Assembly: GCF_000987955.1 (NCBI RefSeq)
Contig: NZ_LAZU01000036.1
Location: 124,001 to 188,000 of the forward strand
From: Paenibacillus sp. DMB20
GTDB lineage: Bacteria; Bacillota; Bacilli; Paenibacillales; Paenibacillaceae
DNA: 64,000 nucleotides
Direction: 5' to 3'
Part shown: positions 41,681 through 50,979 of the stretch, one piece after another
How positions within the stretch are numbered: the stretch's first letter is position 1
Layout of the letters: every line of letters begins with the position of its first letter
The notes under the pieces: generated by a model
Databases searched by the model: none
What the model saw: the letters and a program-made list of their open reading frames with translations, nothing else
Told to the model about the DNA's origin: nothing
Program-made: the position numbers and the translations under genes

Positions 41681-41784
41681 TTGCCTGTATGTTTTGCCGG
41701 ATCCATAATGAAGAATTGAATAACGTTCTTGCCTATTGCTCTCCCGGTTGGTTGCCAATATATAAACCGAAGGAGAGAATGAGG

Positions 41785-43317
41785 ATGAGCATCATACACG
41801 TAGAACAGCTAAACCATTCTTTTGGAGATAAACAGCTGTTTCGGGGACTTGAATTCCGGCTACTTAAAGGCGAACATGCCGCTTTAGTCGGAAATAACGG
41901 GGCAGGGAAATCGACTCTGCTCCGCATATTGACAGGGGAAATCCTGCCGGACTCCGGTTCCGTCCGGTGGCATCCCGGCATCAAGGCCGGATTTTTGGAG
42001 CAGCATCAGCATTTGCAGCCCGGCACGAGCATTTTGGAGGCGCTGCGCGATGTCTTCCGGGATTTATACGACAAGGAGCGCGAAATGAACGATCTCGCGG
42101 ACCGGATGGGCTCGGGCGATCAGGATCTTGATCGGCTGTTGTCATTATACGCGGACTGCCAGGCCGCTCTGGACATCGGCGGCTTCTATCAGCTGGACAT
42201 GCGAATCCAGGAGGTTGCAGCCGGTCTGGGCTTAGCGGACATCGGTTTGGATCGGGACGTGAGCCAGTTGAGCGGAGGGCAGCGAACCAAACTCCTGCTC
42301 GGAAAGCTGCTTTTAAAGAGACCCGAGATCCTGCTGTTGGATGAGCCGACCAATTTTCTGGATGACCGTCATATTGCGTGGTTGACCGGTTATCTGAAAC
42401 AGTACGAACACGCATTTCTCGTCATATCGCATGACGAAGTTTTTATGAATGATGTGGCCGGAACCATCCTGCATCTGGAGAATCAAGTTGTTAAACGATA
42501 TACCGGCAACTATGCCGCCTTCAGAGAACAGTACGAACAAAACCGGCAATTCGTTCAAGATGCTTATGTACGGCAGCAGAAGGAAATATCCCGGCTGGAA
42601 AGCTTTATTCAGAAAAACCGGAACAGGAAGGCCAAACAGGCCAAAAGCAGGGAAAAAGCGCTGGAAAGGATGGAAAGCATCGAACTCCATCGAACCGCTC
42701 CCAAGCCGCGTTTTGCTTTTTCCGTTCACGCGGAGCCGGTGAATAAAATCATGGAGGCAAGTCAAGTTCGCGTCGGTTATTCCAAGGTTCTATTCGGTCC
42801 GGTCGATCTTCTGGTGAAGCGGGGCGAGAAAATTGCCGTTACCGGTCAAAACGGAATCGGAAAATCGACCCTGCTCAAAACGCTGTTGGGCGTATCGCCG
42901 CCTTTAAGCGGTCTTATAAAAGCCGGCGATCGCGTGAAAACGGCCTATTTTGCCCAGGAACAGTCGCCTCCGGACGAAACTCCGCTGGAGCATGTGTGGT
43001 CGTTTCGTCCGGATTTGACGCAGAAGGAAATCAGGCAGACGCTCGCCAGCGCCGGACTTACCGAGAAGCATATCCGGCAGCCGATATCCACGCTTAGCGG
43101 CGGCGAACAAGCCAAGGTACGGCTGAGCAAGCTGATGCTGACCCCCGCCAACGTATTGGTTTTGGACGAACCGACGAATCATCTGGACGTTCATGCCAAG
43201 GAGTCTTTGAAACAGGCACTGGCCCAATATAAAGGGACTGTATTGTTGGTTTCGCACGAGCCTGAGTTTTATGAAGACTTGGTTACCCGAATCTGGTCCG
43301 TTGAGGACTGGAGCTAA
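41785..43317 (+). CDS. ABC-F family ATPase, probable ribosome-protection protein
   Basis: Two ABC domains on one chain without membrane segments. Walker A GNNGAGKSTLL and GQNGIGKSTLL, signatures LSGGQRTK and LSGGEQAK, Walker B LLLDEPTNFLD and LVLDEPTNHLD. The linker between them (about residues 245-330) is Lys/Arg/Gln-rich and helical, the part that enters the ribosomal E/P site in this family. There is no C-terminal extension (510 aa). ATG 41785 has AGGAGAG upstream. The attenuator leader directly upstream points to antibiotic-inducible expression and hence a resistance role, but which drugs cannot be told. Confidence 0.9.
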   Translation: MSIIHVEQLNHSFGDKQLFRGLEFRLLKGEHAALVGNNGAGKSTLLRILTGEILPDSGSVRWHPGIKAGFLEQHQHLQPGTSILEALRDVFRDLYDKEREMNDLADRMGSGDQDLDRLLSLYADCQAALDIGGFYQLDMRIQEVAAGLGLADIGLDRDVSQLSGGQRTKLLLGKLLLKRPEILLLDEPTNFLDDRHIAWLTGYLKQYEHAFLVISHDEVFMNDVAGTILHLENQVVKRYTGNYAAFREQYEQNRQFVQDAYVRQQKEISRLESFIQKNRNRKAKQAKSREKALERMESIELHRTAPKPRFAFSVHAEPVNKIMEASQVRVGYSKVLFGPVDLLVKRGEKIAVTGQNGIGKSTLLKTLLGVSPPLSGLIKAGDRVKTAYFAQEQSPPDETPLEHVWSFRPDLTQKEIRQTLASAGLTEKHIRQPISTLSGGEQAKVRLSKLMLTPANVLVLDEPTNHLDVHAKESLKQALAQYKGTVLLVSHEPEFYEDLVTRIWSVEDWS

Positions 43318-43374
43318 TAAAGGTTACCCTATATTCAAGAGCGGGTTGTTTGAAAAAAGGCAAGGAGGATGGAT

Positions 43375-44337
43375 ATGCGGGCGGACAGACTGATCACCAT
43401 TGTACTTCTATTGCAGAATTACGGCCGGATGACAAGCCGGGAGCTGGCGGATAAGTTGGAAACATCCGAACGCACGATACACCGGGATATGGAGGCTCTG
43501 AGCATGGCAGGAGTCCCGGTTTACTCGGAACGGGGGGCGAATGGAGGGTGGCTGCTGCCGGAGGATTACCGGACGAATCTGACCGGGATGAAAGCCGAAG
43601 AAATGCAAACTCTTCTTCTGGCGCATCCCACAACCGTCATCAAAGATTTGGGCCTTCAACAAGTGTTCCACCAGGCATTGGAGAAGCTGCTCGCCGCATT
43701 CCCCTCCGGCTATTCCAAAGACGCCGAAATGGTCCGCGAACGTATCCATGTGGATGGGGCAGGCTGGCATCAGTCCCATGAAAAACTGCCGCATCTGCCT
43801 CTGATACAGGACGCGGTCTGGCGGGAAAAGAAAATGCATATGCTGTACCGCAAAGAAGAGGAGACGATCGAACGCATCGTCGAGCCTCTCGGTTTGGTAG
43901 CCAAAGGAGGCATCTGGTATTTAGCCGCGGCATGCGAAGGAGAAGTACGGACGTACCGCATTTCGAAGGTGGCGGAAGCCCGGCTGCTGGAAGAATCCTT
44001 CCACAGGCCGGAGCCTTTTGATCTTGCGATGTATTGGGAACAATCCACCCAACGGTTCAAGGCCAATCTTCCGCGTTATCCCGCGAAACTTCGTTTTAAT
44101 AAAAACGTATATTCGAGAATAAAACAGCAGCGCTATATGAAGATCACACATGCCGACACAACGGAGAATGAATGGATGCAGGCCGAGGTGGAGTTTCATA
44201 CGCTCGAATCGGCCTGCGACATTTTGCTCGGGCTTGGTCCATTCGTCAAAGTCGTGGAGCCAGGGGAACTGCGGGAAAAGATAATACAACAGGCCAAATC
44301 CATACTATCCGTCTATGATTCCGATGACCATGGGTAA
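43375..44337 (+). CDS. HTH/WYL-domain transcriptional regulator (YafY family)
   Basis: N-terminal HTH_11 winged helix (RLITIVLLLQNYGRMTSRELADKLETSERTIHRDMEAL), a central WYL domain (LYRKEEETIERIVEPLGLVAKGGIWYLAAACEG, TYRISKVAEARLL) and a C-terminal WCX segment. Such proteins act as ligand-responsive repressors or activators. ATG 43375 is chosen because AAGGAGG ends six bases upstream; ATG 43369 abuts it. The start context AAGGAGGATGGATATG is identical to that of the ABC-F leader ORF at 41493, which may be coincidence. Target unknown. Confidence 0.85.
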   Translation: MRADRLITIVLLLQNYGRMTSRELADKLETSERTIHRDMEALSMAGVPVYSERGANGGWLLPEDYRTNLTGMKAEEMQTLLLAHPTTVIKDLGLQQVFHQALEKLLAAFPSGYSKDAEMVRERIHVDGAGWHQSHEKLPHLPLIQDAVWREKKMHMLYRKEEETIERIVEPLGLVAKGGIWYLAAACEGEVRTYRISKVAEARLLEESFHRPEPFDLAMYWEQSTQRFKANLPRYPAKLRFNKNVYSRIKQQRYMKITHADTTENEWMQAEVEFHTLESACDILLGLGPFVKVVEPGELREKIIQQAKSILSVYDSDDHG

Positions 44338-44513
44338 ACCTCGGCTTCGACGGCAATCCGTAAGAAATGCAAAGGCCGGCGGTATGGTAAATTCATTGTA
44401 AGTTGCGGCTCTGTTAATTCAAAAATTAGGGATGGGGGGGCATGTTCTGCTATAATGTTCTAGTACAAAAAAATGGGGAATCAAATCAATGTTTTGGGGG
44501 CCGCGCTGAGTTC

Positions 44514-45587
44514 ATGAACAAGTTTTATAAAGTTTGTATCGGAATCATTTTAGTGCTCGTTATTATTTACCTGGGCTCGCTGGTGGATTTCATTTTCAAA
44601 CCGGTGCTTTCATTATTCAATGTACTGATCATCGTACCGGTCCTGATGGCCGCATTTTTCTATTACCTGCTCAGGCCGCTTGTTGATCTGCTGGAAAGGC
44701 ATAAGCTGAACCGTTCGCTGGCCATACTGCTCATTTACGCAGTCATTGCCGTCGTGATCACGGGGTTCGTCTGGGGAGTATGGCCCTCGTTGAACACGCA
44801 GGTAGAAGCCCTGACGCAGAATGCTCCAAACCTGTTTATCGCATTGGGGAAGCAGCTGGAGCTGCTGGAAAACAACCCGTTCCTGTCCGATCTGCTCCCC
44901 GGGGACAAAAGCTTATTTACGCAGATCACGGAATATTTGCAACAAGGCTTTGTATTTCTCTCCAATTATTTGACGAGCCTGTTTTCGTTCTTTTCCAATT
45001 TTGCGCTCATTCTGTTTACCTTCCCGATCTTCTTGTTCTACATGCTGAAGGAAGGGAGCAAGTTTGGGCAAAAAATCGTCAGTTTCCTGCCGAAACGATT
45101 CCGTGAGGAAGGCACCGAAACGATGAATGACATCGATAAAGCCGTCAGCGGTTTTATCATCGGAAGAGTTCTGGTGAACCTGGCGCTCGGCGTCCTCATG
45201 TACGTCGGATTTCTCATCATCGGGCTGCCTTATGCCCTGCTGCTTACGATCATCGCGGTGATCATGAACTTTATTCCGTTCGTGGGGGCCATTCTATCTT
45301 CCGTGCCGATCGTGATTATCGGTCTTGTAGAGTCTCCGTCGGTGGCCATCTGGTCCCTGGTGGTCATCCTGGTTGCCCAGCAAATTCAGGACAACCTGAT
45401 CGGACCCTATATTTTCGGAAAGCAGTTGGACATCCATCCGCTCATGACCATTATCCTGGTTTTCGCGGGCGGAGACTTGTTCGGCATCATCGGCATCATT
45501 GTCATCATTCCGGTTTATATGATTATCAAGATTGTCGTAACCCGCATTTACATCCGTTTTTTCAAGGAAAAATGGGAGGAAGCGTGA
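44514..45587 (+). CDS. AI-2E family (PerM/TqsA-like) membrane protein
   Basis: Polytopic membrane protein, about 357 aa with 7-8 hydrophobic segments: two N-terminal ones, FYYLLRPLVDLLERHKLNRS, a periplasmic-type domain, then LALGVLMYVGFLIIGLPYALL and MNFIPFVGAILSSVPIVIIGL, and VVILVAQQIQDNLIGPYIFGKQLDIHPL. The family is proposed to transport signalling molecules or ions. The start is uncertain: ATG 44514 has only a weak GGGGG site, while ATG 44442 is close to GGATGGGGGG. Confidence 0.85.
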   Translation: MNKFYKVCIGIILVLVIIYLGSLVDFIFKPVLSLFNVLIIVPVLMAAFFYYLLRPLVDLLERHKLNRSLAILLIYAVIAVVITGFVWGVWPSLNTQVEALTQNAPNLFIALGKQLELLENNPFLSDLLPGDKSLFTQITEYLQQGFVFLSNYLTSLFSFFSNFALILFTFPIFLFYMLKEGSKFGQKIVSFLPKRFREEGTETMNDIDKAVSGFIIGRVLVNLALGVLMYVGFLIIGLPYALLLTIIAVIMNFIPFVGAILSSVPIVIIGLVESPSVAIWSLVVILVAQQIQDNLIGPYIFGKQLDIHPLMTIILVFAGGDLFGIIGIIVIIPVYMIIKIVVTRIYIRFFKEKWEEA

Positions 45588-45620
45588 TGCACCGTCAATT
45601 CATTTATGGAGGAGATCATC

Positions 45621-46019
45621 ATGCAAAAAATCACGACGTTTTTAATGTTCGACGGGCAGGCCGAAGAAGCGATGAATCTGTACACGTCTTTGTTCGATCA
45701 ATCCGAGGTCGTCAACATACTGCGCTACGGGCCCGGAGAACCGGGAACCGAGGGCAGCGTGATGCATGCCGTATTTTCGTTGAAAGGACAAGAGTTCATG
45801 TGCATCGACAGCAATGTTAAACACGATTTCACGTTCACGCCCGCCATGTCGCTGTACGTAAACTGCGATACCGATGAAGAAATCGAGAGAGTATACGGCG
45901 CCTTGTCGGACAACGGACAGATCCTCATGCCGCTGTCTCCGCTGCCCATGAGCGAAAAATTCGCCTGGGTTTCGGATAAGTACGGGGTTTCCTGGCAATT
46001 GAATCTTCCTAAAAAATAA
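45621..46019 (+). CDS. PhnB-like VOC-superfamily protein
   Basis: A 132-residue single VOC/PhnB domain: KITTFLMFDGQAEEAMNLYTSLF, YGPGEPGTEGSVMHAVFSLKGQEFMCID, and SEKFAWVSDKYGVSWQL. Members resemble 3-demethylubiquinone methyltransferase-type and glyoxalase-fold enzymes of mostly unknown activity. ATG 45621 follows GGAGGAG; 33 bp after the AI-2E gene, so possibly co-transcribed. Confidence 0.85.
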   Translation: MQKITTFLMFDGQAEEAMNLYTSLFDQSEVVNILRYGPGEPGTEGSVMHAVFSLKGQEFMCIDSNVKHDFTFTPAMSLYVNCDTDEEIERVYGALSDNGQILMPLSPLPMSEKFAWVSDKYGVSWQLNLPKK

Positions 46020-46155
46020 TGTCCGCTTCCGAAATCAGGATGGGCCCGACTGGTTAAACACCCATATTTTTTTGGCCCGTAAGGGCTCCCGCCCAGACAC
46101 AAACAGGCTTTACGGCATATTGTGTGTTAGCCTACTGAATAAGGAGTGTTTGGGA

Positions 46156-46536
46156 ATGGGTTTTCAACCGTTAACACCATCGGGACCCGGAGGGTTCTTT
46201 CCGCCAGGAGGTCCGGGTCAAGGTCCGGGTCCGTTTGGGCCGCAAGGTCCCTTTGGCCCTATAGGCCCTCAGGGGCCACAGGGCCAGTTTCCTGCTTCGC
46301 CTCCGCCGCAGTTCACGCCTCAACAGTCGCCGTCATTATTGGCCGTTGATCCCGGTGCGATCTCGGGCTGTCTGTTCCGGTATACGTACGTATGGCTGAC
46401 GAACGGGGACAATTTCTGGTTTTACCCGGTATTTGTCGGACGCACCTCGGTATCCGGATTTAGGTGGTTCGGCCGGTTCTGGTTTTATTTCGGGGTTGAC
46501 TTGAGGAGAATCAGTTCGTTTTCCTGCTTTTTCTAG
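46156..46536 (+). CDS. Collagen-like small protein with aromatic C-terminus
   Basis: 126 residues. The first 50 are Gly/Pro-rich with collagen-like triplets (GPQGPFGPIGPQGPQG) and the rest has an unusually aromatic segment (FRYTYVWLTNGDNFWFYP; FRWFGRFWFYFGVDL). There is no signal peptide. Gly-Pro-rich small proteins with such C-termini occur in spore-forming Firmicutes and are often spore- or surface-associated; I cannot assign a function. ATG 46156 follows AAGGAG; the upstream ATG is not supported. Confidence 0.65.
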   Translation: MGFQPLTPSGPGGFFPPGGPGQGPGPFGPQGPFGPIGPQGPQGQFPASPPPQFTPQQSPSLLAVDPGAISGCLFRYTYVWLTNGDNFWFYPVFVGRTSVSGFRWFGRFWFYFGVDLRRISSFSCFF

Positions 46537-46577
46537 GACTGGTATTAAAGCGGTGCAATAAGGTTATCCTGATTTTA

Positions 46578-46630
46578 AAACAAGCAGAAGCCCTGTCACG
46601 AATCGGCAAGGCTTCTGCTTGTTTGATTAT
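46578..46630 (+). terminator. Strong terminator
   Basis: AAACAAGCAGAAGCC (46578-46592) and GGCTTCTGCTTGTTT (46610-46624), 15 perfect base pairs. Confidence 0.85.
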
Positions 46631-46711
46631 CCGGAAAAGGCACAAGTATGCTAAAATAATCATATTAGCGTGAACTAATATTACTTTAAGTTTGCAAAGC
46701 GGAGGGGAAAC

Positions 46712-47056
46712 ATGGAGCCAATCAATCTATCAGAAGTGCAACAAATGCTGAACAAGCTGGAGAATCAAGAGCTTTATATACATCTTGAACTGACGACGGG
46801 GGCTTATGCCGCCCATTTTGACAGCTCCAAGCATCCAGCCGCCAATTTTATTACCAATGCCGTGATTCGTTATACCAACGGAAAAATATCGGGAACCGGT
46901 CCTTACCGCGTCGGTTTGAAAACAGAGCTGGGCTGGGTTTATGCCGAAGGCTTGACCCATTATGAACAGTCCGAAACGGTACGGCTGATCATGGCCGGAC
47001 ATGACTCGCAGGGAAAACTGGTTGTGGCGCTGCAGCTTAGTCCGGAGCCTTTTTGA
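46712..47056 (+). CDS. yojF: YojF-family protein (DUF1806)
   Basis: 114-residue soluble protein (LYIHLELTTGAYAAHF, ITNAVIRYTNGKISGTGPYRVGLKTELGWVYAEGLTHYE). It is encoded directly before bshB2, the invariant position of yojF in Bacillaceae, and is therefore linked to bacillithiol metabolism by context; a biochemical role is not known to me. The start has GGAGGGG upstream. Confidence 0.85.
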   Translation: MEPINLSEVQQMLNKLENQELYIHLELTTGAYAAHFDSSKHPAANFITNAVIRYTNGKISGTGPYRVGLKTELGWVYAEGLTHYEQSETVRLIMAGHDSQGKLVVALQLSPEPF

Positions 47057-47078
47057 CGTAAAGGAGAGGAGAGAGAAA

Positions 47079-47735
47079 ATGGAAAATCGCGTGTTGGTCG
47101 TTCTTCCGCACCCTGATGATGAAGCCTTCGGCGCATCCGGTACGCTGGCGAAGCTGGTGGATCAAGGGGCGACGGTTACATATGCTTGTTTGACCTTGGG
47201 GGAGATGGGCCGAAATATGGGCATCCCTCCCTTTGCAAGCCGCGTTACCCTGCCATCGATACGAAAAAAAGAACTTGAGGAATCCTGCCGTGCCATCGGC
47301 ATACAGGATTTAAGAATGCTCGGATTCCATGATAAGATGGTGGAGTTCGAGGAGCACGAGGTGCTGGACGGTGCTATTTCTGCACTGCTGGAGGAGTTGA
47401 ACCCGTCACTCGTCATTACTTTCTACCCGGGCTACAGCGTGCACCCCGATCATGATGCGACCGGGGCTGCGGTCATCCGCACGATTCAAAATCTGCCGGT
47501 AGAGAAAAGACCGCTTGTCCATTGCATCGCGTTCTCCCACGAATGCGAGAAATTCATCGGGGAGCCCGACGTCTTGAACGATGTTTCCGGTTATTTGAAG
47601 CAAAAAATGGCGTCGATCCAGGCGCATCGCTCCCAATTTCAAGCGGCCGAGCTGGTAGGCAGCAAAAAATTGTCGCCGGAGCAGATTCGAAACCGGTTCG
47701 GGACGGAAAAATTCTGGACCTATCCCTTTGCTTAA
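47079..47735 (+). CDS. bshB2: Bacillithiol biosynthesis deacetylase BshB2
   Basis: LmbE/PIG-L-type zinc deacetylase. Zinc ligands are in HPDDE (residues 11-15) and the distal HPDHDATG; the segments GEMGRNMG and GFHDKMVEFE are typical of BshB. It removes acetyl from GlcNAc-malate in bacillithiol synthesis, or acts on bacillithiol conjugates. ATG 47079 follows AAAGGAGAGGAG, 22 bp after yojF. The pair ends at a terminator that precedes the exporter gene. Confidence 0.92.
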   Translation: MENRVLVVLPHPDDEAFGASGTLAKLVDQGATVTYACLTLGEMGRNMGIPPFASRVTLPSIRKKELEESCRAIGIQDLRMLGFHDKMVEFEEHEVLDGAISALLEELNPSLVITFYPGYSVHPDHDATGAAVIRTIQNLPVEKRPLVHCIAFSHECEKFIGEPDVLNDVSGYLKQKMASIQAHRSQFQAAELVGSKKLSPEQIRNRFGTEKFWTYPFA

Positions 47736-47738
47736 ATG

Positions 47739-47782
47739 AAAACGGCTTTGCCACCTCTATTGGGTGAGCGAAGCCGTTTTTT
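47739..47782 (+). terminator. Terminator after bshB2
   Basis: AAAACGGCTT (47739-47748) and AAGCCGTTTT (47771-47780), with an inner GC...ACC/GGGT...GC stem, and T6. Confidence 0.8.
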
Positions 47783-47879
47783 CTTGCATACCGGACCAAA
47801 CATCGCAATTGAAGAGAAATCCTCGGCTTCTGCGGCTGATAGAATGGGGTTCACCTGTAAAGAAAGAGAGGAGATGAAG

Positions 47880-49370
47880 ATGGAAAAACGGGACAATCGT
47901 ACGGGTACCGGAACATTCGGCAGCAAGAGCAACTCGCTCGTCATCATGGTCATGATTCTCGGCGTGTTCGTGGCGATTCTGAATGAGACGCTGCTTAATG
48001 TGGCGCTGCCGAAAATCATGGAGGACACCGGGATAACGCCGGCTACGGCCCAGTGGCTTGCGACGGGATATTTGCTGGTCATCGGTGTTCTCATACCGGT
48101 TACCGCATTTCTCATACAGCGGTTTACGACGCGGGCATTGTTTTTGTCGGCCATGATCCTGTTTGCCTTGGGAACCTTTCTGGGGGCCGTCGCTCCAGGA
48201 TTCGGGCTTTTGCTGGCCGGAAGGGCGCTTCAAGCCGCCGGGACAGGACTGCTTTTTCCGCTGCTGACGAATGTCGTCTTTGCAATGGTTCCGATGGAGA
48301 AGAGAGGGGCCGCGATGGGTACGATCGGGATCGTAATCACGTTTGCACCCGCCATCGGACCGACGCTGTCCGGGGTTGTCGTTGAGCATTACAGCTGGCG
48401 CGTCCTTTTTGCCGGAGTCCTTCCGATCGCGTTGTTCGTCATCCTGTTTGCATGTTTTAAGCTGAAAAATGTGACCGAAACGACGAAGCCGAAGGTGGAT
48501 GTTTTGTCATTATTGCTGTCTACGATCGGCTTTGGCGGGATCGTATATGGATTCAGCAGCGCGGGCGAAGGCCATGCAGGCTGGTTAAACCGCGAGGCGC
48601 TCATTCCCGCCATCATTGGAGCCGTCTCTTTGCTTTTGTTCACTTGGAGGCAGTTAACCCTTGAGCAGCCGCTTCTGGATTTGAGGGTATTCAAGCATCG
48701 GATATTCCGATTGTCCGCGATGATCATGATCGTCGTTATGATGGCCATGTTTTCCGCGATGATGCTGCTTCCGATTTTTTTGCAAAATGCCATGGGCTAC
48801 AGCTCTTTCCAGGCGGGGCTGGTCATGCTTCCCGGCGGATTGGTTATGGGGGTGATGTCTCCGGTAACGGGAAGGTTATTCGACAGATTCGGTGCAAAAT
48901 GGCTCGCCGTTATCGGTCTGACACTCATCGCAAATACCCTCTGGCAGTATTCCACCATTACGTTGGCCACTTCATACGGCTTCATTATGGTGCTTAATAC
49001 GCTTATGATGCTGGGGGTGTCCATGTTAATGATGCCGGTGATGACGAATGCTTTGAATGAGCTGCCGCGTATGCTGTACGCTCACGGCACGGCTGTGATC
49101 AGCACGATCCAGCAGGTGTCGGGAGCCGTCGGCACGGCGCTTCTCGTTACGATCATGACCAAGGGAGCCGAGCGTTATTTAAGCAGGGCGTCGAAAGGGA
49201 ACGGTGGACAGGATATCCAATCGCTGGCTCTCTTATCGGGAATGAAAAACGCGTTTACGGCCGCCTTTATCCTTGTTCTTCTCGCGTGGCTAGCCGCGTT
49301 TTTGCTGAAAAAACCGGTCGATCCGGAGCCGGAGGACGGGGTAGAGATTGAGCGCGCGACAGCTCACTGA
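47880..49370 (+). CDS. DHA2-family MFS multidrug exporter (EmrB/QacA type)
   Basis: 496 residues with fourteen hydrophobic segments, the DHA2 topology. Recognisable elements are the TM1 ILGVFVAILNETLLNVALPKIM, TM2-4 ATAQWLATGYLLVIGVLIPVTAFLIQRF, motif C in TM5 (GIVITFAPAIGPTLSGVVVEHYSWRVLF) and motif A-like GRLFDRFGAKWLAVIG. It exports drugs by proton antiport; substrates are unknown. ATG 47880 is supported by GAGAGGAG, whereas the long upstream extension overlaps a terminator. It is intact, unlike the homologue at 28706. Confidence 0.9.
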   Translation: MEKRDNRTGTGTFGSKSNSLVIMVMILGVFVAILNETLLNVALPKIMEDTGITPATAQWLATGYLLVIGVLIPVTAFLIQRFTTRALFLSAMILFALGTFLGAVAPGFGLLLAGRALQAAGTGLLFPLLTNVVFAMVPMEKRGAAMGTIGIVITFAPAIGPTLSGVVVEHYSWRVLFAGVLPIALFVILFACFKLKNVTETTKPKVDVLSLLLSTIGFGGIVYGFSSAGEGHAGWLNREALIPAIIGAVSLLLFTWRQLTLEQPLLDLRVFKHRIFRLSAMIMIVVMMAMFSAMMLLPIFLQNAMGYSSFQAGLVMLPGGLVMGVMSPVTGRLFDRFGAKWLAVIGLTLIANTLWQYSTITLATSYGFIMVLNTLMMLGVSMLMMPVMTNALNELPRMLYAHGTAVISTIQQVSGAVGTALLVTIMTKGAERYLSRASKGNGGQDIQSLALLSGMKNAFTAAFILVLLAWLAAFLLKKPVDPEPEDGVEIERATAH

Positions 49371-49428
49371 AAATATAAATTTGCGGTATGAAAGATTGGG
49401 ACACTTCATAGGTCGTTTGACGAAAAAC

Positions 49429-49470
49429 AAATGCACATGCCTGAAATAGGCGTGTGCATTTTATTTTTTA
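49429..49470 (+). terminator. Terminator of the DHA2 exporter gene
   Basis: AAATGCACATGCC and GGCGTGTGCATTT (one G-U pair) around a 7-nt loop, then TTATTTTTT. Confidence 0.8.
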
Positions 49471-49562
49471 AAAACTAAATTTTTTTATTCCGTAACGAAG
49501 GGGATTATGGTAGTATAATGGCGAACAGTTGTTCCTTATTTACCTTGAGGGAAGGTGCAGAA

Positions 49563-50366
49563 ATGACAACCGGGACATTTTCCGATATCGATGCCGTAAT
49601 TGCATATATACATGAACATATCTATGATCCGCTTCCATTGTCCCGGCTGGCTGAATATGCTTCTTACAGTCCGTATCATTTCTCGCGGTTATTTAAGGAA
49701 AAGATGGGGCTATCCCCATTATATTATGTCTCGTCCATCCGTCTGCAGAAAGCGAAGCATTTGCTCTTGCACACCCGTCTCAGCGTCCGGGATATTGCGA
49801 TGGAGATCGGCCAACAAAGCCTGGGCACCTTTACCACCCGTTTCACGGAGCGCGTCGGAATTTCACCGGCTCAATTTCGGTGTTCCGCGGTAGATGCATC
49901 CGATCATTTCAGCACATTGCACAAGTTGAAGTCATGGACCCCGGAATACCTGCTTTCCAGTTCTGCCGGAAAGATCGAGGGAATCGTACAGGCAGCCGAG
50001 CCTTTTCATGGCGTTATTTTAATCGGGTTGTTCCCCAAACCGATCCCCGAAGGGGTTCCCTTATACGGTACGCTGCTGTCCTCGTTGGGATATTTCAGCT
50101 TCGCCAATGTAAAGCCGGGCACTTATTACCTGATGGCGACAAGCGTGTCCTGGGGAATGGGAACGAATGAAATTTTACTGCCGCAAGCCACCCTGCGTAC
50201 CAGGTCCAGAGATCCTATCGTGGTCAGGCCGGGATTGACCGTCCCTAAACAGCAAGTCATGTTATATCCTCCAAGCCTGGACGATCCCCCTATTCTGATC
50301 TCCTTGTCTTTGCTCATGCAAAGATTTTTAAGCCGGATCTCCGCCAAGATGGACATAAGCCACTGA
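49563..50366 (+). CDS. AraC-family regulator with C-terminal ligand domain
   Basis: Unlike classical AraC proteins, the double HTH is N-terminal (residues 5-105: LSRLAEYASYSPYHFSRLFKEKMGLSP, SVRDIAMEIGQQSLGTFTTRFTERVGISPAQFR). The remaining 150 residues resemble a small beta-rich effector domain (EPFHGVILIGLFPKPIPEG, FANVKPGTYYLMATS). ATG 49563 is selected (GAAGGTG upstream) because ATG 49518 overlaps a TATAAT (49514-49519) that is probably its own -10 box. Target unknown. Confidence 0.8.
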   Translation: MTTGTFSDIDAVIAYIHEHIYDPLPLSRLAEYASYSPYHFSRLFKEKMGLSPLYYVSSIRLQKAKHLLLHTRLSVRDIAMEIGQQSLGTFTTRFTERVGISPAQFRCSAVDASDHFSTLHKLKSWTPEYLLSSSAGKIEGIVQAAEPFHGVILIGLFPKPIPEGVPLYGTLLSSLGYFSFANVKPGTYYLMATSVSWGMGTNEILLPQATLRTRSRDPIVVRPGLTVPKQQVMLYPPSLDDPPILISLSLLMQRFLSRISAKMDISH

Positions 50367-50500
50367 TGATGGATCAAGAAAGGCCGTTAACTCACTTTCA
50401 TGCCTTATACATATTAGAATAGCAATCGATAAGAAATATCCAGGTTCCGATCGTGTTACATTAACATTAGCAATTAAACAAAACATAGAGGTGAAAACAA

Positions 50501-50920
50501 ATGGCAGTAAAATTGGATAAAATTTTCGTGAATCTCCCGGTAAAAGATCTGAATAAGTCCATCGAGTTTTTTTCAAAGATCGGATTCGAATTTAACCCTC
50601 AGTTTACGGATGAAAATGCCACCTGCATGGTAATTAGCGATCATATTTATGTCATGCTGCTGGTAGAGGATTTCTTCAAAACCTTTACCCCAAAAGATCT
50701 GTCGGATGCAACCAAGAGCACCGAGGTCATTCTGGCCGTGTCCGCCGACAGCCGCGAGCAGGTGGATGAGCTGGTAAACCGCGCTCTGGCTGCGGGAGGC
50801 AAGAAATCCTACGATCCGAAGGATCATGGATTTATGTATGCATGGAGCTTCCAGGATATCGATGGACACTTATGGGAAGTCATGTACATGGACCCTGCCG
50901 TTGTAGAAGGGCAACAGTAA
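50501..50920 (+). CDS. VOC-family (glyoxalase-fold) protein
   Basis: 139 residues, one VOC domain: KIFVNLPVKDLNKSIEFFSKIGFEFNP, and the C-terminal AWSFQDIDGHLWEVMYMDP, where the Glu of WEV is a usual metal ligand. The group includes extradiol-type, fosfomycin-resistance and bleomycin-binding proteins, as well as many uncharacterised lactoylglutathione-lyase-like members. AGAGGTG precedes the start. Confidence 0.88.
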   Translation: MAVKLDKIFVNLPVKDLNKSIEFFSKIGFEFNPQFTDENATCMVISDHIYVMLLVEDFFKTFTPKDLSDATKSTEVILAVSADSREQVDELVNRALAAGGKKSYDPKDHGFMYAWSFQDIDGHLWEVMYMDPAVVEGQQ

Positions 50921-50951
50921 TTACGAGAGCAACAGGTATGATCGAACAAAA

Positions 50952-50979
50952 ACATCGCATGCGCATGCGATGTTTTTTT
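50952..50979 (+). terminator. Perfect 22-bp palindromic terminator
   Basis: ACATCGCATGC followed directly by GCATGCGATGT and then T7. Confidence 0.85.

Noticed and set aside
41656..41784. Upstream extension of the ABC-F ORF
   Set aside because: It would start inside the leader terminator; ATG 41785 has a proper ribosome site and begins the ABC domain.
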